Origin: Variovorax guangxiensis
GTDB lineage: Bacteria > Pseudomonadota > Gammaproteobacteria > Burkholderiales > Burkholderiaceae_C
Assembly (NCBI RefSeq): GCF_003952165.1
Contig: NZ_RXFT01000023.1
Location: 1 to 64,000 of the forward strand
DNA length: 64,000 bases
Reading direction: 5' to 3'
The notes beneath the pieces are model-generated. The model saw only the letters and a program-made list of their open reading frames with translations. It did no database searches and had not been told where the DNA came from. Position 1 is the first letter of the stretch, and each line of letters begins with the position of its first letter. Below, piece after piece: positions 36,201-44,063 of the stretch. Position numbers and translations under genes: made by a program.

Positions 36201-36320
36201 GGCGACAGCGGCGCGGGCGGCAGCAGCGGGGGCGGTGCTGGAGGCGGCGACGGCGCCGGAGGAAGTTCCGGCGGGTCATCGGGTGGCGGCGGTGGGGCGG
36301 GCGGCGCAGGCGGCTCCTGA
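33285..36320 (+). CDS. vgrG: VgrG spike protein 1 with long C-terminal extension
   Basis: 1011 residues. The gp27-like base (about 1-370) is followed by the gp5 OB domain with V-K-V-H-F-H-W-D-R-Y-D (about 437) and S-Q-P-W-G-G-K-G-W-G. A beta-helical needle carries repeated D-x-S/T-x-x-V-x-R-D units (about 545-690). From about residue 805 there is an extra part: an Ala/Gly-rich segment, a predicted helical region (L-A-T-L-D-Q-Y-A-A-A-E-E-Q-L), a hydrophobic patch, then a proline run and an 80-residue Gly/Ser tail. VgrG caps the Hcp tube. The extension may carry a toxin or an adaptor-binding element; no known toxin motif is seen. The gene starts the effector block. Confidence 0.95.
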   Translation: MADNEFRIESDSPAKDDLMFWRIVGHEALARPSAYELTVISTNKAIDAKDILGHAFDVVIGFKDADGATHERHCQGHAVRFVRAGHMGRHYEYRITLRSWFWLLTKRANSRILQEKKVLEVLDAVFEDSPIKRFKKTKADNVVGTHNPRRYCVQHQESDYSFLSRLLEDEGIYYWFDAHDAPGTMHLSDASDMAHEKLPAADTLRHMAVNAAEPRFNEISRWVSGRQFDTGKHASRDSDFKAIKKKLGADIDASDDHELASLELFEFPGGYFSGDDAETRAKLRGDELNARRDRHWAVTPWPDVTAGRGFKYEGDPDGTRNGDYVIAACTFVASHRGYEGVSGNTPAQPVHAALTDVLRDDAVNADTLPVLEEIIAATPALSAAQTGSSIFLLTVMPVERLFRTPRLTPRVTMPGPQTAIVVGPKGDELHVDDHGRVKVHFHWDRYDESNEKSTCWIRVSQPWGGKGWGGYFIPRIGQEVIVDFLNGDPDRPIIMGRVYNDEQPIPYKSPTQSGFKTRSTPGGGSSNYNEIMFEDKKGEEKINIHAELDMSRSVERDDSTTIDRDQSVTVKRDQTNHVDRDRKSTVTRNDTNMVVVDQKNTVKGKQNNQVVGNRDTFVDSNDSLKVKGTSTHEVVGARSDISRAGETRSVTGNQTITVSGNLTYKAAKMSFEAAHIDWMVTGASSKYITVPTGPLHLMANKIKLMSNTGIEMMAVGNIDATSIGSNTTVLGPNSSGYIGTNSEANLGIARATFMGLSIDNALALSMSNFVGIKIDNTAGIAIDTVAAVAIEQRTSNVRQSTLQCFTPGAGGSAGAGAAAAAALGAVAGAGSAIKDVLATLDQYAAAEEQLTTASKEAAAAGLPGLAGRLSNLATITRMRHNQGIMGAVPVLGTGLEVFLEVFVGSDSTGTGALAGDQSKNADGTNAAPPPPPGEIEPTQAWQPPPPGSGPAGGSSGTGSTGGGSGGSSGGTGGDSGAGGSSGGGAGGGDGAGGSSGGSSGGGGGAGGAGGS

Positions 36321-36338
36321 CAACGACGCGAGTCCGGC

Positions 36339-38930
36339 ATGCAAGTCCTCAAACCCCAGGCGCTCGGCCTGTCGACCAGGCCCATCGAGTTCCGCAAGCG
36401 CTTCGGACTCAGCATCAGCGCGTACCTGTACCTGCCGTTCGAGCAGGGCGAGCGCGGCTGCCTGTGGGCCGAGCAGTCGATGTGGAGTTTCCTCTCGCAG
36501 GAGATGGCGCAGCCCCTGATTGACGAGGGCGTCGCCAAGCTCACCCCCGAATTCCTCGTGCACGGCAAGGCGTTTCCGCCGAAGGACCGGCCTTCGGCCT
36601 GTGCCGTGCGGGCGCGCTTCGGCGACCGCGAGAAGACCCTGCTCGTATTCGGCGACCGCTACTGGGACGGCAATCGGCCCAGCGCGCCGCAACCCTTTGA
36701 ATCGATGCCGCTCGGCTGGACCGCCGCATACGGCGGCGCCGATTTCGCGGGCAACCCCGAAGGCCGCGGGCGAGACTCGAAGGACGGTGTGACCTGGCTG
36801 CCCAACATCGAACTACCTGGTGACCGGCTGCTGCGCCCCGACCAGGCCATCGTGCCCGCCGGCTTCGGCGCGCTCGACCTGATGCATCCGCAGCGCGCGC
36901 AATACCGCGGCACCTATGACGCCGACTACCTCAAGCAGCACGCGCCGGGCTTCGCGCCCGATACCGACTGGCGCTACTTCAATCTCGCCCAGCCAGACCA
37001 GTGGATGGGTGGCGCGCTCGCCGGCGACGAAGCCTTCTCGTTCGAGAACATGCATCCCGCCAAGCCGCTGATCGAAGGCCGCCTGCCCGGCATGAGGGTG
37101 CGCGTGTTCGCGGGCTATCGCATGCCGGACGCCGAGCCGAAGATCCGGGAGGTTCCGCTGCGCTTGACCACCGTGTGGTTCTTTCCGCATGCGGAGCGCT
37201 GTATCGCGGTCTTCCAGGGGCTGGCCGAGGTGGGGACGGACGATGGTGCCGACGTACTGAGCCTCATGGGCGCCGTCGAGCGCCTGGGCCAGGCCGGCAC
37301 CGACCAGTACTACCTCGATGCCGCCGCCAGGCGCGCCGATCCGAAGACAGGTTCGATCTATGCGCTGTTCGACAACGATCTGCTGCCCGAAGGCGTGAGC
37401 ACGGCCGACCCGAGCGTCGAAGCCGCGAAGGCGTCGTTCGCGACCGACAACCTGCAGGCCGAGGGCCAGTACCGCCGGGCGAAGGCGGACGTCGCGATCG
37501 CGCGTGGCAAGGCCGAGCAGGCGGGTCTCGACCCCGACGCGCTCGGCATCCGCATGCCTGCGCGAGAAAAGGTGCCCACGGGCGATGCCTTGCCGCCTTA
37601 TCTTGAAAAGCAGATGAAGCTCGCGGAGGCCCAGCAGTGGGCCGCCGTCGAGGATGCGGTAAGCGTCCTCGAGAAGGCGATGGCGCTGCCGCCGGGCAAG
37701 ATGGACATCGCAAAACTCCAGCATCGCGGCCCCCCGGTGTACCGGGCCGAGAAGCACCTGGCAGAGATGCGTGCGCTGGTGGCCTCGGGCACCCGTCCGA
37801 TCGATCTCGCGCCGGTGCTGCCCAAGCTCTACGAACTCGAGAAGACGCATCGGCAGGGCTACCTGGAAACGGCGCACATGCAGCCGCGGGTCGATCCCAT
37901 GCCGGCCGCGGAAGCCGCGGCACTGCGAGCCGAAATGGCGCGGGCGGTGCCGGCCGGCATCCGGATGTTCGCGGGCATCGACTTCACCGGGGCGGATCTC
38001 TCGGGGCTGGACCTGCGGGAGGCGAATTTCGAAGGCGCCTGGCTCGAGGCCGTGGACTTCCGCAACGCGAATCTCTCCGGGGCCAATTTCACCGAAGCGG
38101 TGCTGGCGCATGCCAGGCTCGACGCGGCGATCGCTATCGGCACCAGGTTCTCCAAGGCCAACCTCGGCAAGGCGACGCTGGCCGGCGCAGTGTTCGACGA
38201 TGCCGATTTCTCGGGCGCGGTGCTCATGGGGTGTGCCTTCGCGAACACGCAGATGCGCCGCGCCGTGTTCACCGGTGCCAATCTGCTCGATGCCACCTGG
38301 GGCGCCGCCGACTGGCAGGGTGCCAGGCTTGCGGGACAGACTTTCCACAAGCGCGATCTGCGGGGTATGCGGCTGCCGCAGGCGGATCTTTCGGCCACGA
38401 CCTTCATGGAATGCAACCTGGCGGGCGTCGACCTGCATGGGGCCACGCTCGAGAGCGCGACCTTCGTCACCAGCAATCTCGATGCCGCCGACCTCAGGGT
38501 CGCGCGCTGCGCAGGAGCCGTGGCGGTGCAGAACTCGCGCATGAAGGACGCGGACCTCAGTGGTGCCGATCTGCGTGGGTTCAACTTCGGCGCTGGCGAT
38601 CTGCGCGGCGTGAAGATGGTGCGCGCCGTGCTCGATGGCGCCAATCTCTGCGAGGCGCGCATCGATGGTGCCGACCTGAGGCTGTCCAGCGCCAAGGGAG
38701 CGCTGATGCGGCTGACCAACTGCACTGGTGCGCTGCTGTCGGGCGTGAACTTCAGCGACGCGGTGTTGCAGAAGTCGGACCTGCGTGGCGCCGACCTGCG
38801 GCGCAGCAATCTCTTCGGCGCCGATCTCAGCCGCGTGAGGCTCGATGGCGACACCCTGTTCGACGGGGCGCTGCTGAAGCGCGCTCGCACCTGGCCCCGT
38901 CTCACCCCGGAACAGCAGGCCGCGCAATGA
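36339..38930 (+). CDS. DUF2169 protein fused to pentapeptide repeats
   Basis: 863 residues. The N-terminal DUF2169 domain (about 10-330) shows Y-G-G-A-D-F-x-G-N-P-E-G-R-G and L-P-N-I-E-L-P. A central helical part with many Lys and Glu follows. From about residue 548 to 855 there are pentapeptide repeats of the A(D/N)LxG kind (A-D-L-S-G-L-D-L-R-E-A-N-F-E-G), which fold as a right-handed quadrilateral beta-helix. DUF2169 proteins recur next to vgrG genes and are thought to help load PAAR-type effectors on the spike; that is family knowledge, not shown here. The stop overlaps the next pentapeptide gene by ATGA, so the two products likely work together. Confidence 0.85.
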   Translation: MQVLKPQALGLSTRPIEFRKRFGLSISAYLYLPFEQGERGCLWAEQSMWSFLSQEMAQPLIDEGVAKLTPEFLVHGKAFPPKDRPSACAVRARFGDREKTLLVFGDRYWDGNRPSAPQPFESMPLGWTAAYGGADFAGNPEGRGRDSKDGVTWLPNIELPGDRLLRPDQAIVPAGFGALDLMHPQRAQYRGTYDADYLKQHAPGFAPDTDWRYFNLAQPDQWMGGALAGDEAFSFENMHPAKPLIEGRLPGMRVRVFAGYRMPDAEPKIREVPLRLTTVWFFPHAERCIAVFQGLAEVGTDDGADVLSLMGAVERLGQAGTDQYYLDAAARRADPKTGSIYALFDNDLLPEGVSTADPSVEAAKASFATDNLQAEGQYRRAKADVAIARGKAEQAGLDPDALGIRMPAREKVPTGDALPPYLEKQMKLAEAQQWAAVEDAVSVLEKAMALPPGKMDIAKLQHRGPPVYRAEKHLAEMRALVASGTRPIDLAPVLPKLYELEKTHRQGYLETAHMQPRVDPMPAAEAAALRAEMARAVPAGIRMFAGIDFTGADLSGLDLREANFEGAWLEAVDFRNANLSGANFTEAVLAHARLDAAIAIGTRFSKANLGKATLAGAVFDDADFSGAVLMGCAFANTQMRRAVFTGANLLDATWGAADWQGARLAGQTFHKRDLRGMRLPQADLSATTFMECNLAGVDLHGATLESATFVTSNLDAADLRVARCAGAVAVQNSRMKDADLSGADLRGFNFGAGDLRGVKMVRAVLDGANLCEARIDGADLRLSSAKGALMRLTNCTGALLSGVNFSDAVLQKSDLRGADLRRSNLFGADLSRVRLDGDTLFDGALLKRARTWPRLTPEQQAAQ

Positions 38931-39985
38931 CCGTCACCCCAAAGCTGCTGACGCTGGCCGTGCGCATGGGCGAAACCCTGAGCGGCACGGACCTTGCCAA
39001 GGGGCGTTTCGCCGGAGTGGCGCTCGGTGGCGGCGTGTTCTCCCAGGTGCGCATGGCCGAGGCCGATTTCCGCAAGGCCGACCTGCGCGAGACCGTGTTC
39101 GACCAGTGCGACATGCGCGGCCTGATCGCCTCGAGCGCGAACTTGCGCAAGGCGGTGTTCAATCGCTGCCAGCTCGATCATGCAGACCTGCGCGAGGCCA
39201 ACCTGCACGGCGCCGTCTTCACCGAGTGCGACCTGATGCACGCTCAGCTGGCGAATGCCGCGATGTCCATGGCATCGGTCAACAAGTGCCGTCTCGACCA
39301 TGCGAACCTGCGCGGCGCACAGCTCGACGCCGCCGTCATCACCCAGTCGGTGCTGCTCGACGTCTGCGCCGACGACACCAGCTGGCAATACACCACCGTC
39401 AACGAATGCGACCTCTCGCACCTGACGTGGGCCGGCGCGCGCATGCTGCGCAACGTGTTCTTCAAGACCTCGCTCAGGAGCATGTCGTTCGCCGGGCTGG
39501 AACTGAACGGCTGCCAGTTCTCGTCCGCCGACCTGAGCGGCGCCGACTTCAGCGGCGTCACGCTGCAGCAGTGCAACTTCCAGGGCGCGACGCTCGATGG
39601 CGCGAAGTTCGTGAAGGCCGTCGCGCCGTCGGCAATCTTCTGCGCGGCCAGCGGCAAGGCTGCAGACTTCTCTGGCGCAAGGCTGCGTCAGGCGCTTTTC
39701 ACTGGCGCCGTCCTGCCGCAGGCCAGCTTCGCAGGCTGCGACCTGTACCAGACCCATTTCGCGGGCGCGAAAGTACAAGGCGCCAACTTCACCGGCGCCG
39801 AGCTGACCTACGCCGACTTCCGCCACGCTGACCTCACCACGGCCGACCTGCGCCGCGCCACCATGGTGCGCACCGTGCTGCATGCCGCCGTCACCGAAAA
39901 CGCCCAGATGAGCGACCGTGCGCGCGCGCTCGAGACCGACCCCGAGCTGGCGGAAGCCGAGCGCTGGCAGCCGCTGGTCGCCTGA
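38927..39985 (+). CDS. Pentapeptide-repeat protein
   Basis: 352 residues made almost entirely of pentapeptide repeats (A-D-F-R-K-A-D-L-R-E, A-D-L-S-G-A-D-F-S-G), predicted to form a long beta-helix. It is translationally coupled to the DUF2169-pentapeptide protein. It could extend or pair with that protein's beta-helix, and the shape would suit stacking on a VgrG tip or holding a PAAR-like partner. There is no signal peptide, so it is cytoplasmic or delivered. A DNA-gyrase-mimic role of some pentapeptide proteins is possible but less likely here. Confidence 0.8.
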   Translation: MTVTPKLLTLAVRMGETLSGTDLAKGRFAGVALGGGVFSQVRMAEADFRKADLRETVFDQCDMRGLIASSANLRKAVFNRCQLDHADLREANLHGAVFTECDLMHAQLANAAMSMASVNKCRLDHANLRGAQLDAAVITQSVLLDVCADDTSWQYTTVNECDLSHLTWAGARMLRNVFFKTSLRSMSFAGLELNGCQFSSADLSGADFSGVTLQQCNFQGATLDGAKFVKAVAPSAIFCAASGKAADFSGARLRQALFTGAVLPQASFAGCDLYQTHFAGAKVQGANFTGAELTYADFRHADLTTADLRRATMVRTVLHAAVTENAQMSDRARALETDPELAEAERWQPLVA

Positions 39986-40013
39986 CATGACGAATACGGA
40001 GGGAACCATCACC

Positions 40014-40658
40014 ATGAACAACGAAACGACAACGCTCGCGAAAGCGCGCACCACCAGGAAGAGCCAGGCCGCTAAGCCCATCCCGGGCGAGTGGTGCGTG
40101 GGCATTCTCGGCATCGATGCAAGGGGCCGGCAGGTCGTTGCCAGCGGTGACCTCAAGCTGCGCGCACGCCGCGCCGCGAGCTGCCTGCTGGAGCCGGCGG
40201 CCGGCGACAGCGTGGCCTGCCTGCGCATCGCACCCGATGAAGTCTGGATCATGGCCGTGCTGCAGCGCGAGGAAGGCACGGCCAACGTCGTGAGCTGCGA
40301 GGGCGGCACCGGCATGCGCATCGCTGCCGAGGGTGGACGCATCGAACTGGCTGCCGAAGAACTCGACGTCGCCACCCAGCGCACGCGCCTTGCCACCGAC
40401 ACCGCCGACGTCGTCGGCCGCCAGCTCAGCGTGGTCGGCACCAGCCTCAAGCTCGTGGGCTCGGTGCTCTCCTCGGTGATGGACCGGGTGCAGCACTTCA
40501 GCAGGCACTACCTGCGCACCACCGATGGCATCGACCGCGTGGCGGCCACGCACGTCGAGTGCGAGGCGAAGCAGCTGATGCGGATCGAAGGCGAACACAC
40601 GCTGGTCAACGGCCGCGAGCTGGTGAAGGCGCGCGGCGCGCAGATCCATTTCGGCTGA
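40014..40658 (+). CDS. DUF3540-type T6SS-associated protein
   Basis: 214 residues from the ATG preceded by GGAGGG; an ATG at 39,987 would add nine residues. After a basic tail (K-A-R-T-T-R-K-S-Q-A-A-K) there is a small-barrel-like region (G-I-D-A-R-G-R-Q-V-V-A-S-G, D-S-V-A-C-L-R-I) and then beta-rich repeats (V-V-G-R-Q-L-S-V-V-G-T-S-L-K-L-V-G-S). This matches what I know of DUF3540, found beside DUF2169 and DUF4150 genes in T6SS clusters. The repeats resemble the VgrG needle, so it may form a mini-spike segment. Function unproven. Confidence 0.7.
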   Translation: MNNETTTLAKARTTRKSQAAKPIPGEWCVGILGIDARGRQVVASGDLKLRARRAASCLLEPAAGDSVACLRIAPDEVWIMAVLQREEGTANVVSCEGGTGMRIAAEGGRIELAAEELDVATQRTRLATDTADVVGRQLSVVGTSLKLVGSVLSSVMDRVQHFSRHYLRTTDGIDRVAATHVECEAKQLMRIEGEHTLVNGRELVKARGAQIHFG

Positions 40659-40679
40659 GGCGACGGGGGAGACGAAAAA

Positions 40680-41075
40680 ATGTTCGCCAACTGCCAGCTG
40701 ATGGGCACGGACATGGGCTTTCCCGATGTCTGCATCACGCCCGCCGCGCCGTCGCCCATTCCGGTGCCGTACCCGAACATCGCCATGGGCCCCATGGCGA
40801 TTCCGAACTGCCCCACGATCCTCATCATGGGCGGCCCGGCCCACAACCTCGGCACCACCATTCCGATGACCAACGGCGACAACTCCGGCGTGCTGCTGGG
40901 CGTGGCCTCGGGAACGGTGATGGGGCCGAGTCGGCACCTCACGGGGGCCTTCACCGTCCTGATGATGGGCATGCCTGCGTCGCGGCTGACCAGCGTGTCG
41001 CTGCAGAACAGCACCAATTGCCCGGGCGTGCGCACCGTGCCGAGCCAGCCGCTGGTGTTGCTGCTGGCGCCGTAG
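40680..41075 (+). CDS. PAAR-like DUF4150 spike-tip protein
   Basis: 131 residues, a complete DUF4150 domain: F-P-D-V-C-I-T-P near the N-terminus, then P-V-P-Y-P-N-I-A, I-M-G-G-P-A-H-N-L-G-T-T and S-V-S-L-Q-N-S-T-N-C-P-G. DUF4150 proteins are PAAR-like and sharpen the VgrG tip. This one carries no C-terminal toxin and may act as a bare tip for the VgrG genes on either side. The same N-terminal pattern (F-P-D-V-C-F-T-P) recurs in the toxin gene at 46.3 kb. Confidence 0.88.
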   Translation: MFANCQLMGTDMGFPDVCITPAAPSPIPVPYPNIAMGPMAIPNCPTILIMGGPAHNLGTTIPMTNGDNSGVLLGVASGTVMGPSRHLTGAFTVLMMGMPASRLTSVSLQNSTNCPGVRTVPSQPLVLLLAP

Positions 41076-41144
41076 AGCGCATCGCAGATGCCTAGGTGGC
41101 GCGGAAAGAGCGCCGCTCGTACAGAACAAGGGGAGTAGCCATTC

Positions 41145-43523
41145 ATGGCAGACCAGGAGTTCCGCATCGAGAGCGACTCGCCCGTGAAGGACGAGCTCAT
41201 GTTCTGGCGCATCGTGGGGCACGAGGCACTGGCGCGCCCGTCGACATACGAACTCACGGTGCTGTCGGAGAACAAGGCCATCGATGCGAAGGACATCCTG
41301 GGGCGCGCCTTCGACGTCGTCATCGGCTTCGAGGACGCAGATGGGGGCAGCCATGAACGCCATTGCCAGGGCCACGCGGTGCGCTTCGTGCGCGCGGGCC
41401 ATGCGGGGCGCTACTTCGAATACCGCTTCACCCTGCGCTCGTGGTTCTGGCTGCTCACCAAGCGCAGCAATTCGCGCATCCATCAGGAAAAGCCCGTGCT
41501 CGACGTGCTCGATGCGGTGTTCGAGGACAGCCCGATCAAGCGCTTCAAGAAGACCCGCACCGACAACGTGGTCGGCACCCACAAGCCGCGCCGCTACTGC
41601 GTGCAGCACCAGGAAAGCGACTATCAGTTCCTATCGCGCCTGTTGGAAGACGAAGGTATCTATTACTGGTTCGACGCGCACGATGCGCCCGGCACCATGC
41701 ATCTGTCGGACGCGAGCGACATGGCGCACGACAAGCTGCCGGCCGCGGACACCCTGCGCTACGTGTCGAGCGACGCCGCCGAAGCGCGCTTCAACGAGAT
41801 CTCGCGCTGGGTCAGCGAGCGGCAGTTCGACACCGGCAAGTACGCATCGACCGACAGCGACTTCAAGGCGATCAAGAAGAAGCTGGAGGCCGCCGGCGGC
41901 ACGCCCGACAAGCACGAGCTGGCCGAGTTCGAGGCCTTCGAGTTCGCGGGTGGGTACTTCAACGGTGGCGATGCCGACGACAAGGGCAAGCTGCGCGGCG
42001 AGGAGATCGGCGCGCGCCGCCAGCGCCACTGGGCGCTCACGCCCTGGCCCGACGTGGCGGCAGGCCGCAGCTTCAAGTTCGAGAACGACCCTGACGGCAC
42101 GCGCGACAGCGACTACGTGATCGCCGCCTGCACCTTCGTCGCGAGCCACCCGGGCTACGAAGGCGCGGACATCGAGGAGCCACCGGCCCCGCCGACACGG
42201 CTTCTGAGAGAAGCTCTCGCGGACGACGCCGTGCTGGCCGACACCTTGCCGGCCTTCGAGGCGGTCGCCGCCCGGATGCCGTCGCTCGATGCGAGCCGCC
42301 CGGGCGCAAGCGCTTTCCTGTTGACGGTGTTTCCGGTCGACATGCCTTTCCACCCGCCGCGCCTCACGCCGCGCGTGGTCATGCCGGGCCCGCAATCGGC
42401 CATCGTAGTAGGCCCCTCCGGCGAGGAGATCCATGCCGACGACTTCGGCCGCGTGAAGGTGCACTTCCACTGGGACCGCTACGACAAGAGCAACGAGAAG
42501 TCGACCTGCTGGGTGCGCGTGTCGCAGCCCTGGGCGGGCAAGGGATGGGGCGGCTACTTCTGCCCGCGCATCGGCCAGGAGGTGATCGTCGACTTCCTCA
42601 ACGGCGACCCCGACCGGCCGCTGATCGTGGGCCGCGTCTACAACGACGACCAGCCCATTCCCTTCGGAACTCACACCCAGAGCGGTTTTCGCACGCGCTC
42701 CACGCCCAAGGGCAGCGCGGCCAACTGCAACGAATTCCGCTTCGAGGACAAGAAGGGATCGGAGCAGGTGTACCTGCACGCCGAGAAGAACCAGGACATC
42801 GAGGTCGAGAACGACGAGACGCACTGGGTGGGCCACGACCGCGCCAAGACCATCGACCACGACGAGACCACGCACGTGAAGCACGACCGCACCGAGACGG
42901 TCGACAACAACGAGACCATCACCGTGCACGGCCAGCGCACCGAGACGGTGGACAAGAACGAGACCATCACCATCCACCAGAACCGCACCGAGACGGTGGA
43001 CCTGAACGAGACGATCTCCATCGGCCAGAACCGCACCATCACGGTGGGCGCGAGCGAGAGCGCCACGGTGGCGCTGCAGCGCACGCACACGGTGGGCATC
43101 AACGAGACCATCACCGTGGGGGCAGCGCAGGAGATCACGGTAGGGGCGATGCAGGCGGTGACGGTGGGGGCGAGCCAGACGATCAGCGTGGGGGCGAATC
43201 AGTCGAGCAGCATCGGGGCCAATCGGTCGGTGGATGTGGGCGCGAACCTGTCGACCAACGTGGGCGCGGACGAATCGCGAAGCGTGAGTTCGGGACGGAC
43301 TACCAGCGTGGGCAAGGACGACTCGCTGTCCGTCGGAAAGAACCTGGTGATCGACGCGGGCGATTCCATCTCCATCACCACGGGCAGCGCAAGCATCACG
43401 ATGAAGAAGGACGGAACCATCGTGATCAAGGGGAAGGACATCACGATCGATGCCTCCGGGAAGATCAACCAGAAGGCCGGCGGGAACATTCTCATGAAGG
43501 GTTCGAAGATCCTTCAGAACTGA
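41145..43523 (+). CDS. vgrG: VgrG spike protein 2
   Basis: 792 residues, without the long tail of VgrG 1. The first 500 residues are very close to VgrG 1, with long near-identical DNA stretches (for example 41,435-41,460 against 33,575-33,600). The OB domain has V-K-V-H-F-H-W-D-R-Y-D and W-G-G-Y-F-C-P-R-I-G-Q-E-V. The needle (about 545-735) is a strikingly regular beta-helix of N-E-T-I-T-V/I and R-T-E-T-V-D units, ending with I-T-I-D-A-S-G-K-I-N. It likely pairs with the DUF4150 and DUF2169 proteins around it. CAAGGGGAG precedes the start. Confidence 0.95.
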   Translation: MADQEFRIESDSPVKDELMFWRIVGHEALARPSTYELTVLSENKAIDAKDILGRAFDVVIGFEDADGGSHERHCQGHAVRFVRAGHAGRYFEYRFTLRSWFWLLTKRSNSRIHQEKPVLDVLDAVFEDSPIKRFKKTRTDNVVGTHKPRRYCVQHQESDYQFLSRLLEDEGIYYWFDAHDAPGTMHLSDASDMAHDKLPAADTLRYVSSDAAEARFNEISRWVSERQFDTGKYASTDSDFKAIKKKLEAAGGTPDKHELAEFEAFEFAGGYFNGGDADDKGKLRGEEIGARRQRHWALTPWPDVAAGRSFKFENDPDGTRDSDYVIAACTFVASHPGYEGADIEEPPAPPTRLLREALADDAVLADTLPAFEAVAARMPSLDASRPGASAFLLTVFPVDMPFHPPRLTPRVVMPGPQSAIVVGPSGEEIHADDFGRVKVHFHWDRYDKSNEKSTCWVRVSQPWAGKGWGGYFCPRIGQEVIVDFLNGDPDRPLIVGRVYNDDQPIPFGTHTQSGFRTRSTPKGSAANCNEFRFEDKKGSEQVYLHAEKNQDIEVENDETHWVGHDRAKTIDHDETTHVKHDRTETVDNNETITVHGQRTETVDKNETITIHQNRTETVDLNETISIGQNRTITVGASESATVALQRTHTVGINETITVGAAQEITVGAMQAVTVGASQTISVGANQSSSIGANRSVDVGANLSTNVGADESRSVSSGRTTSVGKDDSLSVGKNLVIDAGDSISITTGSASITMKKDGTIVIKGKDITIDASGKINQKAGGNILMKGSKILQN

Positions 43524-43553
43524 GCGCGGGCGAAGAAATTCAAGGAGAGAACC

Positions 43554-44048
43554 ATGAGCGGCAGGGACTCGATCGAGCAAGAACTCAGGACGGAAATGGA
43601 GGAGCCGGCGGCCATCGCGCTCTGGAATTCCGTGACGACCGCGGAGCTGGTCGCCATCGCGGACGAGGGACAGACGCTGCTCGTCGTGCTCGGGGGGCGT
43701 CCCGGCACGACCGCGGTGCGTGCGCGCAGCGTGGTGGACCTGCACGGCGCCCATATCGGCCGGCAGGTGGTGCTGATGTTCGAGAACGCCGATCCGGCGC
43801 GCCCGATCGTGATCGGCGTGCTGCGTGGCGCGCACGGATGGCCGCTGCCGGATGCGCCGGCGCAAGTGGAAGTCGATGCGGATGGCGAGCGCATGCTGGT
43901 GAGCGCCAGGGACGAGCTGGTGCTGCGCTGCGGCAAGGCCAGCATCACGCTCACGCGGGCCGGCAAGGTGCTGATCCAGGGTAGCTATGTGTCGAGCCGC
44001 TCGACGGGCGTGAACCGCGTCAAGGGTGGCTCGGTGCAGCTGAACTGA
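43554..44048 (+). CDS. DUF6484-type T6SS-associated protein
   Basis: 164 residues. A small barrel-like domain is suggested by V-R-A-R-S-V-V-D-L-H-G-A-H-I-G-R-Q-V and P-I-V-I-G-V-L-R-G, followed by L-R-C-G-K-A-S-I-T-L-T-R-A-G-K-V-L-I-Q-G-S-Y. This pattern matches the DUF6484 family, short proteins next to vgrG and DUF2169 genes. The end resembles the terminal turns of a VgrG needle, so it may act as a needle adaptor. It lies between vgrG 2 and a DUF2169 gene with short spacers, presumably in the same operon. Confidence 0.68.
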   Translation: MSGRDSIEQELRTEMEEPAAIALWNSVTTAELVAIADEGQTLLVVLGGRPGTTAVRARSVVDLHGAHIGRQVVLMFENADPARPIVIGVLRGAHGWPLPDAPAQVEVDADGERMLVSARDELVLRCGKASITLTRAGKVLIQGSYVSSRSTGVNRVKGGSVQLN

Positions 44049-44063
44049 GCGGGAAGAGGGTAC

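Noticed and set aside
42820-43330. Possible CRISPR-like array
   Set aside because: The repeats are in frame and encode the VgrG beta-helix; unit length and spacers do not fit CRISPR.
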